A DNA stretch of 64,000 nt from Polyangiaceae bacterium (GTDB taxonomy: Bacteria; Myxococcota_A; Polyangia; Polyangiales; Polyangiaceae), in the NCBI GenBank assembly GCA_013361525.1, contig JABFXY010000051.1, positions 1-64,000 on the forward strand, given 5' to 3'. This document shows positions 44,758-53,466 of this stretch, piece by piece (the stretch's first letter is position 1; each line of letters opens with the position of its first letter). The position numbers were made by a program, and so were the translations under genes. The notes beneath the pieces are model-generated. The model did no database searches and was not told the origin of the DNA. It saw nothing but the letters and a program-made list of their open reading frames with translations.

Positions 44758-44944
44758 GCTCGGGTGCGCCAATCGTGCCCCATTCGAATCGTCACCCATG
44801 CGGATCGTAATGGGCGATGGTCGGTGCGGAGCCGACATGGACGCACCCTCCTCGAGTCCTCAGGGTTCGCGAATGGAAGCAACCCTCGTAGTATCGCGGT
44901 CGTACCCGCGAGGCTCTCGAGCCGAGCGACAGGAGGTTTTCATC

Positions 44945-45928
44945 GTGCGAACGACGTTCCTTTTCCTGGCGGCGCTGCTCGTTCTCGGGCCGGTCGCGGG
45001 CTGCAAGGACAAGAAGTTACCGAGCGCGGAGGCCGTGGAGGACGACGACTCGGAGTCGGGCAGCAGCGAGTCGAAACCGGCGACGGTCTCGACAGGGGGA
45101 GAGATCACGGAGCAATACGGCGACACCGCGGTGACGTGGAACGTCGCCCCGGACGGCGACGTCACCGTGAAGGTGAAGGAGAACGGCGAGACCGTGAAGC
45201 CGGCCGACGTCGACGGCAAGCTGCTCGTCAAACCGCTCGGCAGCGACGAGCCGGCGAAGGAAATCCCGCTGAAGGCGAAGGGCGACGTCCTGCGCGCCAA
45301 CGTGGGCAAGCTCGACTCCGACCTCACCGAGATCCGCTACGCGCTCAAAGTGAAAGAGAAGCCCGTCGCCGGCACGCTTCACGTTCCGCGGGATGGCTCG
45401 GAGGAGCTCGTCGCATCCGCCGTCGCGGCGGCGAAGACCAAGATCGAACCCGACGCGAAAGGCCCACACGGCGGTGTCGTGCAGGTCGTCGGTGACGACG
45501 TCGTGGAGATCGTCGGCAAGAAGGGCTCGGGTGACGTCCGCGTCTACATGCTCGACGACGATTTGAAGCCCGTCAAAGTCGGCAAGCAGAAGGTCAAGCT
45601 CGCGTTCGCGGGCGACGACACCGATTACGTCGTCCTGACGCCCGATGCCGGGGGCGAATACTTCCACGGCGACGTCGACATCAAGACGAACCCGAACAAG
45701 ATCACGGTCGTCATCGACGACGGCGGCGACGTGGACGTCGCGCTCGTCGATTACGAGCCCGCCGAGGTGATCATCGTGGGGCCCTCTGCGCCCGGATGCG
45801 TGATCTACGTGGTCGACACGTGGGACGTCGTCGTCGTCGAGCCGCGGCCGACCGTCATCTACCACGGCAAAGGCAAAGGGAAGTGGAAGAAGCACGGACA
45901 CGGGAAGGTCCACGTCCACCTCCATTGA
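44945..45928 (+). CDS. Predicted lipoprotein with basic/His-rich C-terminus
   Basis: A 327-residue lipoprotein. I use GTG 44945 because AGGAGG lies 8 bases upstream and the signal peptide begins there (VRTTFLFLAALLVLGPVAGC, lipobox VAGC). An acidic linker (EDDDSESGSSES) is followed by a repetitive beta-rich region with many Lys/Asp/Val (VTVKVKENGETVKPADVDGK). A second beta domain comes next (GPHGGVVQVVGDDVVEIVG). The tail is Gly/Lys/His-rich (YHGKGKGKWKKHGHGKVHVH), reminiscent of metal- or polyanion-binding ends. No family is recognised. The next gene starts 8 bases later. Confidence 0.65.
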   Translation: MRTTFLFLAALLVLGPVAGCKDKKLPSAEAVEDDDSESGSSESKPATVSTGGEITEQYGDTAVTWNVAPDGDVTVKVKENGETVKPADVDGKLLVKPLGSDEPAKEIPLKAKGDVLRANVGKLDSDLTEIRYALKVKEKPVAGTLHVPRDGSEELVASAVAAAKTKIEPDAKGPHGGVVQVVGDDVVEIVGKKGSGDVRVYMLDDDLKPVKVGKQKVKLAFAGDDTDYVVLTPDAGGEYFHGDVDIKTNPNKITVVIDDGGDVDVALVDYEPAEVIIVGPSAPGCVIYVVDTWDVVVVEPRPTVIYHGKGKGKWKKHGHGKVHVHLH

Positions 45929-45936
45929 GCTGATCC

Positions 45937-46632
45937 GTGAGCGACAACGAGGTGGCCGTGCCCATATCGGCTCGAACGCTCAAGCGAGCGTTCGTCGTGG
46001 GCTCGGCGGTCGTGTCGCTCGCGGGGCTCGCGGCCGAGGTCGCGCGGTTCTCGCTCGGATTCGCTGAAGAAGGCCTCGTTTCACTCTTCTCCCTCAGCTG
46101 GGAGGCGAACATCCCGACGTGGTACGCCGCGACGCTCGCGCTCGCGTGCGCGACCTTGCTCGCAATATCCGGCGCCGACGCGAAAGCCCGGGGTGAGCGC
46201 GCCGCATCCTGGTGGCTCCTCACCGCCGGCTTTTTCTACATCGCAATGGACGAAGTCTCGCAGCTGCACGAGCTCGCGGCGTTCTTCGATTTGCGTGGGG
46301 TCCTGTATTTCAGCTGGATCATTCCCGCGGCCGTCGTGGTCGCCCTCGTCGGGTTGTCGCTGATCCCATTTCTGCGCAGCCTCGAGGCGGCAACGAGGAT
46401 TCGATTTTTGGTAGCGGGTGCCATTTACGTGGGCGGCGCGGTCGCAATGGAGCTGCCGCTCGGGTGGTGGACCGACCATTACGGTGTCGACACGCTGGGC
46501 TATGCGCTCATCGACTGGGCGGAGGAGTCGATGGAGCTCGTCGGATTGACGCTGTTTCTCGCGTCGCTCGTCGACCGCCTCGCCAAACGCGAGCTCCGCA
46601 TCCGCTTCGCCACGGCCGAGGTCGCGCGATGA
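45937..46632 (+). CDS. Polytopic membrane protein, unknown function
   Basis: A 231-residue protein with about six membrane helices. It opens with GTG 45937. Charged conserved-looking segments lie at helix ends: FFYIAMDEVSQLHELAAFFD and LIDWAEESMELVGLTLFLA. The acidic MDEVSQLHE and DWAEESMEL motifs resemble buried metal- or quinone-site residues, but I cannot name a family. It overlaps the next membrane-protein gene by 4 bases (ATGA) and follows the lipoprotein gene by 8 bases, so the three form one transcription unit. Confidence 0.6.
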   Translation: MSDNEVAVPISARTLKRAFVVGSAVVSLAGLAAEVARFSLGFAEEGLVSLFSLSWEANIPTWYAATLALACATLLAISGADAKARGERAASWWLLTAGFFYIAMDEVSQLHELAAFFDLRGVLYFSWIIPAAVVVALVGLSLIPFLRSLEAATRIRFLVAGAIYVGGAVAMELPLGWWTDHYGVDTLGYALIDWAEESMELVGLTLFLASLVDRLAKRELRIRFATAEVAR

Positions 46633-47696
46633 GCCAGGCGGTTATCGGCTCCGATTCGCTCCCGGCGTCCGCCGAGCTCTCGGCGCGCCCGGCGGCTCGG
46701 TCGCGGTACATCGTCGGCCCGGTCTACGACTGGCTCTTGTTCCTCGCACCGCCGGCGCTGGCAATGGCGCTCGCCGTCGTCCTCGGGGTGCTCGACGTCG
46801 CGAGCGAACGTTTCTGGATCGACGGCCGGCGCGCGACCTACCTCGGCCTCGCGACCGGCGCCTTGGTCCACGCGCACCTCGTCGCGGTCGTGTTTCGCAG
46901 CCACGGCAACCCGACGGTGCTCCGGCGCCACAAGGTTCGTTTCCTCGTGGTGCCGCCGCTGTTGATCGCCGCCATGATGTTGTCGGAGGAGGTCATGCTC
47001 CTCTCCACCGTGATCGTCGTCTTTTGGGACGTCTATCACTCCGCCCTTCAGACCTTCGGGTTCGGGCGCATCTACGACGCGCGCGCGGGCAACGACGCAA
47101 CGGTCGGACGCAGGCTCGATCTCGGTCTCAACCTCGTTCTCTACATCGGTCCGATCGTCGCGGGCGCGTCGATGATCGATCACATCGGGAGCCTCGAGGC
47201 GCTCGACGATCTCGGAACGACGTTCTTTTCAACGGTGCCGGTGCTCCTCGAGGAAAAGAAGAGCGTCGTGCTCGGCGTCGTGTTGTCGGGCGGCGTGGTG
47301 TACGCGATCTATTACGTGCTCGCCTACGTGGGCCTCGCGCGGCGCGGATACAAGGTCGCTTGGCCGAAGGTGTGGCTGCTCACGTCGACGGCGCTCTGCT
47401 CCATCGTGGCTTGGGGCTTCAACCCGTGGGGCCTGGCGTTCTTCGTGATGAACGTCTTCCACGCGGTCCAATACCTCGGGCTCGTTTGGTGGTCAGAAGG
47501 TGGTCGGATCAAGAACGTCTCAGGCCTGAAGCGGCTCGCGCCGCTCGCGTTCCTCCTCCTCCTCGCGTCGTACGGCACGTGGGCCGAGCTCGTGACGGAC
47601 GAGGAGCCGTTTCTGTGGGCCATCACGCAAACGGTCGCGCTGATGCACTTTTGGTACGACGGATTCGTATGGTCGGTCTCCAAACGGCACGTCTGA
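46629..47696 (+). CDS. Polytopic membrane protein with conserved-looking histidines
   Basis: A 355-residue protein with about nine membrane helices. Several helix-embedded His/Asp/Trp clusters stand out: ALVHAHLVAVVFRSHGNP, WDVYHSALQTFGFGRIYD, NVFHAVQYLGLVWWSEGG and LMHFWYDGFVWSVSKRHV. The pattern recalls membrane metalloenzymes such as Brp/Blh-type carotene dioxygenases or desaturases, but no diagnostic motif is complete, so I leave the function open. ATG 46629 overlaps the stop of the preceding membrane gene, indicating obligate co-translation. An acyltransferase follows 71 bases later. Confidence 0.6.
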   Translation: MSQAVIGSDSLPASAELSARPAARSRYIVGPVYDWLLFLAPPALAMALAVVLGVLDVASERFWIDGRRATYLGLATGALVHAHLVAVVFRSHGNPTVLRRHKVRFLVVPPLLIAAMMLSEEVMLLSTVIVVFWDVYHSALQTFGFGRIYDARAGNDATVGRRLDLGLNLVLYIGPIVAGASMIDHIGSLEALDDLGTTFFSTVPVLLEEKKSVVLGVVLSGGVVYAIYYVLAYVGLARRGYKVAWPKVWLLTSTALCSIVAWGFNPWGLAFFVMNVFHAVQYLGLVWWSEGGRIKNVSGLKRLAPLAFLLLLASYGTWAELVTDEEPFLWAITQTVALMHFWYDGFVWSVSKRHV

Positions 47697-47767
47697 CCGC
47701 TCGATAGGCGTCTGGCGCCGAACGGAGTTCAAAGCGGGCGAACCCCGAAGTAGAAGGAGGCCGCTCG

Positions 47768-48874
47768 GTGTCATCCGCTCGCAGAATTCCAGGGCTCGAC
47801 GGCCTCCGCGCGCTCAGCATCGTGATGGTGCTCGCGTCGCACGTGGCCGGTAGCGCGGTCATCGGCGGCGCCGCGATCGGCGTCCCTCACATCCCGCTCG
47901 GGGAAGCACACGCCTGGGGCAAGGTCGGCGTCCGCGTGTTCTTCGTGATCTCCGGCTTTTTGATCACGAAGCTGCTCCTCGACGAGGGCCGCCGCCACGG
48001 CGGCGTCTCGATCGGCGCCTTCTATGTCCGGCGCGCGTATCGAATTTTGCCGGCGTACCTCGCGTACCTCGCGGTTCTGATCACGCTTCGCACCGTGGGG
48101 TGGGTCGACATTCCGACGAACGACCTCGTTCACGCGGCGACGTACACGACGAACTTCGACGTCGAGCGGAGCTGGCTCGTCTCTCACATCTGGTCGCTGA
48201 GCGTCGAAGAGCACTATTACCTGGTTTGGCCGATTGCCTTCGCGCTCCTTCGGCCCAAATACGCCTTCTATGCCGCGCTCGGCGCGTGCCTGCTCTCGCC
48301 GATTGCGCGTTACCTCGTCTTCGCGAAGCTGCCGGGCGATCTCGATGCGCTCGTCTGGCAGGCGACGCCGTGTGTCGCGGACAGCATCGCGACGGGCTGT
48401 TTGCTCGCGTACGCCCGCGACAGGACGGCGCGCGTGGAGGTCGGGGGGCCGGCGGTTTTTCTCGATCGCTGCCTCGAGATCACGCGCGGCTCGTCGTGGA
48501 CGTATCTCGCTTTGCTCCCTGCGTTCTTCACCTATCTGCTCGAAGACCGCCCGACGATTTGGACGCTCGCCGCGGTCAGCTTCAGCAACGTCGCGTTCGC
48601 CATCGTGGTCGACCGCGCGGTCACGACCCAAAGCGACTTCGTGGGTCGCGTCTTGTGTCGCCCTTGGATCGAGCGGCTCGGCGTCCTTTCGTATTCGCTC
48701 TACCTCTGGCAGCAGCTGTTCATTCGCCAATCGGTCGTCGACGATCCGCCGGTCTGGGCCGCTCTGTGCGCATTCCCGGTCAACATCGTCGTGGCGCTCG
48801 CGTGCGCGCACCTCTCGTACGAGGGTATCGAGCGCGTGGCGTTGCGACGACGGCCCAGGTGGTCCAATCGATAG
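47768..48874 (+). CDS. Acyltransferase family 3 (OafA/YrhL-like)
   Basis: A 368-residue integral-membrane acyltransferase. GTG 47768 has AGGAGG about 8 bases upstream. The opening RIPGLDGLRALSIVMVLASH holds the conserved His and Arg region of the family. GVRVFFVISGFLITKLLLDE and FYVRRAYRILPAYLAYL follow, then HIWSLSVEEHYYLVWP with the second conserved Glu/His set. These enzymes O-acylate sugars of LPS, peptidoglycan, exopolysaccharide or macrolides. About ten helices are visible and the length is typical. It may close the transcription unit of the two preceding membrane proteins. Confidence 0.93.
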   Translation: MSSARRIPGLDGLRALSIVMVLASHVAGSAVIGGAAIGVPHIPLGEAHAWGKVGVRVFFVISGFLITKLLLDEGRRHGGVSIGAFYVRRAYRILPAYLAYLAVLITLRTVGWVDIPTNDLVHAATYTTNFDVERSWLVSHIWSLSVEEHYYLVWPIAFALLRPKYAFYAALGACLLSPIARYLVFAKLPGDLDALVWQATPCVADSIATGCLLAYARDRTARVEVGGPAVFLDRCLEITRGSSWTYLALLPAFFTYLLEDRPTIWTLAAVSFSNVAFAIVVDRAVTTQSDFVGRVLCRPWIERLGVLSYSLYLWQQLFIRQSVVDDPPVWAALCAFPVNIVVALACAHLSYEGIERVALRRRPRWSNR

Positions 48875-48944
48875 GTCGTCCCGTGCGACAACTTGTCGCA
48901 GCGCCGGCCCGCCGGGACAGCAGTAGGGATCCCCCACGGAAGAC

Positions 48945-50237
48945 ATGAACGGCGATCTGTCTCGCAGCGTGATTCGGTGGCTCGTCGGCTTGCGATGGGC
49001 GGTCGTCGTCGTCCTCGCCGGCTCGGTGATCGCAAGCCCCACATTGCTCGAGCTGCCCATCTCGCTGCCGTTCACGTTGGGGGCGCTCGCGCTCCTCGTC
49101 GCGGTAAACCTGGCGCACCGCCACATCGAGGCGTGGCTGCCGCCCCGGGTCGAGACGCATTGGCTGCTGATGAACGTCGCCTTCGACGTCGTCGCGATCG
49201 CGGTCGTGCTCGCCGCTACCGGCGGAGCTGCGAACCCCTTCAGCTCGATTCTCTTGGTCTACGTCGCACTGGGCGCTTCTCTGTTACCGGCCCGCTCGAC
49301 GTTTGCGCTCGCCGGGCTCGCTGCCTGCACGTTCGGCGCACTGTTCCTCGTGCCGAGGCCGACGACGGCCTGCGGTCACCCCGTCGAGACGGCGTTCTCG
49401 AATCACCTTTATGGCATGTGGGCGGCGTTCGTCCTCGGGGCGTGCCTCGTTGCCGTGTTCGTGACGCGCATCCGGCGCGCGGTGGAAGAGCGTGAGCGAG
49501 AGCTCCATGCGCTCCGGACACAAGCCGAGCGAGCCGACAAATTCGCTGCGCTGGGGACGCTCGCCGCCGGGGCTGCCCACGAGCTCGGCACGCCGCTCGG
49601 GACGATCCACGTCCTCGCCGGTGAGCTCGAGGCCCAGGCTTCCTCGGCAGAGTCGGCCGAGCAGGCGCGCGCCATTGCGACGCAGATCGAGCGGTGCCGC
49701 GCCATCCTGCAGCGCATGCGACCGGGACGAGGCCTGGAAGAGGTGGGCGTCTCCGACCTCGGTTCCTCGGTGAGCGCGGCTGTCGCGTCGTGGCGCGCCG
49801 CGCACCCCGGCACGCTCGTCGAGGTGGTCGAGGCGCCGGCGGCGAACGTCCCCGTCGGGCCGTCGGAGATCGAAGCCGCGCTCACGGTGCTGCTCGACAA
49901 CGCCCTGCGCGCCACCCCCTCGAGCGAGGCGCCTGCTCCGATCGTCGTCCGTGCGGGCCGCAGGGACGGCGCGCTTTTCATCGCGGTCGAGGACGAAGGT
50001 ATCGGCGTCCAGGACGACACCATGCGCCGCATGGGCGAACCGTTCTTCACGACGCGCGCGCCCGGTCAGGGCCTCGGGCTCGGTTTGTTCGTCGTTCGCA
50101 CCTTGCTGCAGCAGGTCGGCGGCCGCCTCGAAGTCGAGCAGCGATCGCCCCGCGGCACGTGCGTCCGGCTGTGCTTCGGCGCGCAAGAACCGGAACGTTA
50201 CGCGGCCGGCTCTTCGCACGAGCTCGCCCATGTCTGA
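48945..50237 (+). CDS. regB: RegB/PrrB-type redox sensor histidine kinase
   Basis: A 430-residue kinase with six N-terminal membrane helices. The RegB quinone-binding signature GGxxNPF is present as G93-G-A-A-N-P-F99 in the loop before helix 4. The H-box is AAGAAHELGTPLGTIHV with H212. C251 in IERCRAILQRM lies 39 residues after it, matching the redox-active Cys of RegB, which is 40 residues after its His. N, G1 and G2 boxes follow (LLDNALRAT, VEDEGIGVQ, GQGLGLGLFVVRTLL). RegB adjusts its kinase activity to quinone-pool and thiol redox state. The partner regulator gene overlaps the 3' end by 8 bases. Confidence 0.93.
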   Translation: MNGDLSRSVIRWLVGLRWAVVVVLAGSVIASPTLLELPISLPFTLGALALLVAVNLAHRHIEAWLPPRVETHWLLMNVAFDVVAIAVVLAATGGAANPFSSILLVYVALGASLLPARSTFALAGLAACTFGALFLVPRPTTACGHPVETAFSNHLYGMWAAFVLGACLVAVFVTRIRRAVEERERELHALRTQAERADKFAALGTLAAGAAHELGTPLGTIHVLAGELEAQASSAESAEQARAIATQIERCRAILQRMRPGRGLEEVGVSDLGSSVSAAVASWRAAHPGTLVEVVEAPAANVPVGPSEIEAALTVLLDNALRATPSSEAPAPIVVRAGRRDGALFIAVEDEGIGVQDDTMRRMGEPFFTTRAPGQGLGLGLFVVRTLLQQVGGRLEVEQRSPRGTCVRLCFGAQEPERYAAGSSHELAHV

Positions 50238-50781
50238 GCGCGAGCACGACGTCGAATCCGAGCCGACGCTCCTCGTCGTCGACGACGACGAGGTCTTTCG
50301 CACCACGATGGGCAAGGCGCTCGGCGCGCGAGGCTTCGCGGTGACACTGGCTGCGAACGCCGTCGAGGCCGAGGCCCACGCCAGAGCTCACGTCATGGAA
50401 TATGCGCTCGTCGACGTGCGCATGCCCGGCCCGACGGGCATCGAGCTCGTCGAGCGACTTCGCGCCATCGACGAGGGCACGCGTATCGTGGTGATGACCG
50501 GCTACGGAACGATCGCGACCGCGGTCGAGGCGATGCGAAAAGGTGCGATCGATTTTCTGACGAAGCCGGTCAACGCCGCGACCTGCGAGCGTGCGCTCCT
50601 CGGGACGCGCGAGTCCGACGCGCCCGACGAGGCCATTCCGAGCCTCGAGCGCGTCGAGTGGGAGTACATCCAGCGGGTCTTGAACGATTGCGGTGGCAAC
50701 GTGTCGGACGCGGCCCGCAAGCTTCGCGTCCATCGTCGTTCGCTGCAGCGAAAGCTCGGGCGGCACGCGCCGCGCACCTAG
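50230..50781 (+). CDS. regA: RegA/PrrA/ActR-type response regulator
   Basis: A 183-residue regulator. The receiver domain has TLLVVDDDEVFRTT, phosphoacceptor D62 in ALVDVRMPGPTG, the Thr in VVMTGYGTIAT and the Lys in DFLTKPVNA. After a short linker comes the Fis-type helix-turn-helix in the exact RegA context: SLERVEWEYIQRVLNDCGGN, then VSDAARKLRVHRRSLQRKL. In alphaproteobacteria RegA controls photosynthesis, respiration and nitrogen/carbon fixation genes. Here the targets are unknown. The start at 50230 lies inside the last codons of the RegB-like gene, indicating coupled translation. Confidence 0.95.
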   Translation: MSEREHDVESEPTLLVVDDDEVFRTTMGKALGARGFAVTLAANAVEAEAHARAHVMEYALVDVRMPGPTGIELVERLRAIDEGTRIVVMTGYGTIATAVEAMRKGAIDFLTKPVNAATCERALLGTRESDAPDEAIPSLERVEWEYIQRVLNDCGGNVSDAARKLRVHRRSLQRKLGRHAPRT

Positions 50782-50799
50782 CTTTGCGTCGCACCACGC

Positions 50800-51687
50800 T
50801 CAGCGCGGCGGCGTCGCAAAACGGCCGGGGAAGGGGTCCGCGTTGAGGCGCGTCTTGGTCTCGCCGAACGACCATTGCGAGGGCGACGATCCCTGCTCGT
50901 GGAAGAGCGCGACACCGATCACGCCGACGTTGCGCGTATCGCCGTGCTTCTCGCTCGCGTACGAGTTCTGCACCGCACCGAATCGGAACGCCGCCACGGT
51001 ATCCATGCTCTGGCGGAAGCCGTCGATCTCGATCGAGCCGTGCGGGTCGATGATGTAGCCGCGCTTCTTGAAGTTCGCTTCGCGCCCGTCGAGCACGTCG
51101 AGCCCATCGACCGAGACGACGACCTCGAGCCTCGCAGGCACGTGGCTGTCGATCACGATCGTGTAACGCTCACCGGCCTCGCCGACGAGGAACTTCTTTC
51201 CGGACGCTTCGAAGCCGCTCAGAAACTTCCCCGACTCGTCCTTGAGGCTGACGCTCGCGACCCCGCCGCCGATGTCGGCGCTTCCGTGCGCAACACGCCG
51301 AAACCCGTTCGCAGAGGCCATCGACGCCGCGCCGTCCTCGTCGTTGTAGAAGACAGCGCTGGTCGCGAACGGGGTCAGTGAATCGCCCCGAACGAACGGG
51401 GCCGTCGAGATGACCGAGGTCCGCGTCTCGCCCCACTCGGTGCCGAGGCCCGGCCGCGCCTGCGGCTCCATTCCGGCCGTCTCGGACGGCTCTCGAGCCG
51501 CGCGGCCGGGGGCGCTGTCCGAATTGGCCATCGGAGCGGCCTCCTCGGCGACGCCGTAGCCGGCTTGGTAGTTTGCCTCACCCTTGTAGCTCGTGGAGGG
51601 GGCGTAGTCCCTCGACGAGGCACCGCACCCTGCCAGGGCCGAGAGACCAACCATCGTGCACAAGCCCACAAAGCCAGGGTTCCTCAT
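50800..51687 (-). CDS. Predicted lipoprotein, unknown function
   Basis: A 295-residue lipoprotein. The ATG is preceded by GGAGG and opens a signal peptide (MRNPGFVGLCTMVGLSALAGC) with a strong lipobox, LAGC. A 100-residue variable, Ala/Glu/Pro-rich region precedes a beta-rich domain with VASVSLKDESGKFLSGFEAS, ERYTIVIDSHVPARLEVVVS and FRFGAVQNSYASEKHGDTRN. That last domain reads like a conserved myxobacterial envelope domain, but I cannot name it. It is convergent with the RegA-like gene (18-base gap) and divergent from the C25 peptidase gene. Confidence 0.65.
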   Translation of the reverse strand: MRNPGFVGLCTMVGLSALAGCGASSRDYAPSTSYKGEANYQAGYGVAEEAAPMANSDSAPGRAAREPSETAGMEPQARPGLGTEWGETRTSVISTAPFVRGDSLTPFATSAVFYNDEDGAASMASANGFRRVAHGSADIGGGVASVSLKDESGKFLSGFEASGKKFLVGEAGERYTIVIDSHVPARLEVVVSVDGLDVLDGREANFKKRGYIIDPHGSIEIDGFRQSMDTVAAFRFGAVQNSYASEKHGDTRNVGVIGVALFHEQGSSPSQWSFGETKTRLNADPFPGRFATPPR

Positions 51688-51801
51688 CGCCGCATCCTCC
51701 GTCGCGTTCTTGCGTTCGGCTCAGGAAACGAGGGCGGGAGGCGAGCCTTACAGGTGTCGAGTTGCCGAAAGGCGATCGGGCCCGTAAAAACTAATGTCCC
51801 C

Positions 51802-53466
51802 ATGCTGCTACCTCGACGCGCCCTCGCCTTGCTCTCGCTGACAGCTTTCATCGTCGCGTGCGCGCCGAGCGCGGGCCCGACGGACGGAACCGGCCGCGCG
51901 GCCGAGGTCCCGACCGTCCCGCCGCCCAAAGGCGCCGCGGTGCAGTACCTCGTCCTCGCGCCTCGGGCGTACGCGGACGAGCTGCAGCCTCTGTTGGATC
52001 TTCGAAAATCACAGGGCCATCTCGCGAAGCTCGAGGCGGTGGAGGACATCTACGCCGCTCGCTCCGGCGGTAAGCCGACCGCAGAGGCCCTCGCCGACGA
52101 GATCGCGGAGATCGCGGGATCCACGACGCCGCAGGCCCTGAAGTACGTCGTCCTCGCCGGCGATCCAGTCGGCGGCCCTGCGCCGGTGCCGAGCTTCTTC
52201 AGCAAGATCGGCGACTGGATTCCCGACGGATTCGACGCGCACCCGCACCGCACCGACTTCGACTACTCGATGTTCGACAAACACACGGTCGCGGTCGGCC
52301 GCCTTCCCGCGCGGACCGAAGCCGAGATGACGATCCTCGTGCAGAAGTTGCTCGCCTACGAGGCTGCATCGTCGACCGGCGCATGGCAGCGCCGCGTGCT
52401 CGTCTTCGGCGGTCCCGCAGATTTCGGTCCCATCGCCGACGGCGCGCTCGAGTCGCAGGCGACGACGCTCCTCGATGAGCTCTTGCCGTACGACTACGAC
52501 GTCGGCGTCATCTTCGCCAAAGCCGATTCACCGTACGTCTATCGGTACGATCAGCTCGGCACCAAGATCATCCACGAGCTCAACGAAGGGTCACTGCTCG
52601 CGGTGTACGCGGGGCACGGTCTCGAGGACAGCTTCGACCGCGCGCGCTACCGCGGGCATCGTTATCCGATCGGCTCGGTGAAGGAGCTCGAAGCGCTCAA
52701 CATCGTCAAGGGAGCGCCGATCTTCGTCTCGCTCACGTGCCTCACCGGCGAATACGGCCGGCCCTCCGGCGAGCGCTCGCTCGCCGAAACGATGATCCTG
52801 CACCCGCACGGACCGGTCGCAGTCTTCGCGGCGAGCGACGTCAGCCACCCGTATCCGAACCTGCTGTACGCACAGGCTCTGCTCGACAGCGTGATCCTCA
52901 AGCGCTCGCCGACGATCGGAGACGCGATCGTCCTCGCGAAGCGCGGCATGCTCGAGCGATCGATCCCCTTCGCGAGCCTGCTGGTCCCCGGCGATCTCGA
53001 CGCGATCAAGAAGGAGCACCTCACGCTCTACAACCTCCTCGGCGATCCGGCGACGCGCATCCGCTTGCCGCTCGCTGCATCGGTCGCGATGGACAAACAG
53101 ACGGTCTCACCCGGCCAGAAGATCGCGCTCACGATCAACAGCAAGGACGTCGCCGAGGCCCCCATGGTCGTCACCGTCGAAACCGAGCGGAGCGCGCTCA
53201 AGCCGGGCATGGTCGCGTCGCGCGACATCGAGGCGATGCCCATCGAGCAGGCCTTCGAGGCGATGGCGAAGAACTACGAGCTCGCGAGCGACAAGGTCCT
53301 GTCGAAGGTGGAGGGCAAGCTCGCCGGCGGCGCAGGGCTGCTCGAGGTGGTCGCCCCGAGCGCACCGGGCCGGTACATCGCCAAGGTCCTTCTCCAAGGG
53401 GACCAGGGCATCGCCTCCGGCCACGTGCGCTTCGAGGTCCGCGCGGGCGAGCTCAGCGCTCGATGA
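51802..53466 (+). CDS. Gingipain-like cysteine peptidase (C25 family), lipoprotein
   Basis: A 554-residue secreted peptidase. The start at ATG 51802 gives a lipoprotein signal (RRALALLSLTAFIVAC). The catalytic dyad of family C25 is visible: H272 in LLAVYAGHGLEDSFDRARYR and C313 in IFVSLTCLTGEYGRPSGERS. The preceding domain is typical (VQYLVLAPRAYADELQPLLD, then YVVLAGDPVGG, then VAVGRLPARTEAEM). A C-terminal Ig-like beta domain follows (about residues 430-550). C25 enzymes are Lys/Arg-specific in Porphyromonas; specificity here is unknown. The stop overlaps the convergent PNGase-like gene by 14 bases. Confidence 0.9.
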   Translation: MLLPRRALALLSLTAFIVACAPSAGPTDGTGRAAEVPTVPPPKGAAVQYLVLAPRAYADELQPLLDLRKSQGHLAKLEAVEDIYAARSGGKPTAEALADEIAEIAGSTTPQALKYVVLAGDPVGGPAPVPSFFSKIGDWIPDGFDAHPHRTDFDYSMFDKHTVAVGRLPARTEAEMTILVQKLLAYEAASSTGAWQRRVLVFGGPADFGPIADGALESQATTLLDELLPYDYDVGVIFAKADSPYVYRYDQLGTKIIHELNEGSLLAVYAGHGLEDSFDRARYRGHRYPIGSVKELEALNIVKGAPIFVSLTCLTGEYGRPSGERSLAETMILHPHGPVAVFAASDVSHPYPNLLYAQALLDSVILKRSPTIGDAIVLAKRGMLERSIPFASLLVPGDLDAIKKEHLTLYNLLGDPATRIRLPLAASVAMDKQTVSPGQKIALTINSKDVAEAPMVVTVETERSALKPGMVASRDIEAMPIEQAFEAMAKNYELASDKVLSKVEGKLAGGAGLLEVVAPSAPGRYIAKVLLQGDQGIASGHVRFEVRAGELSAR

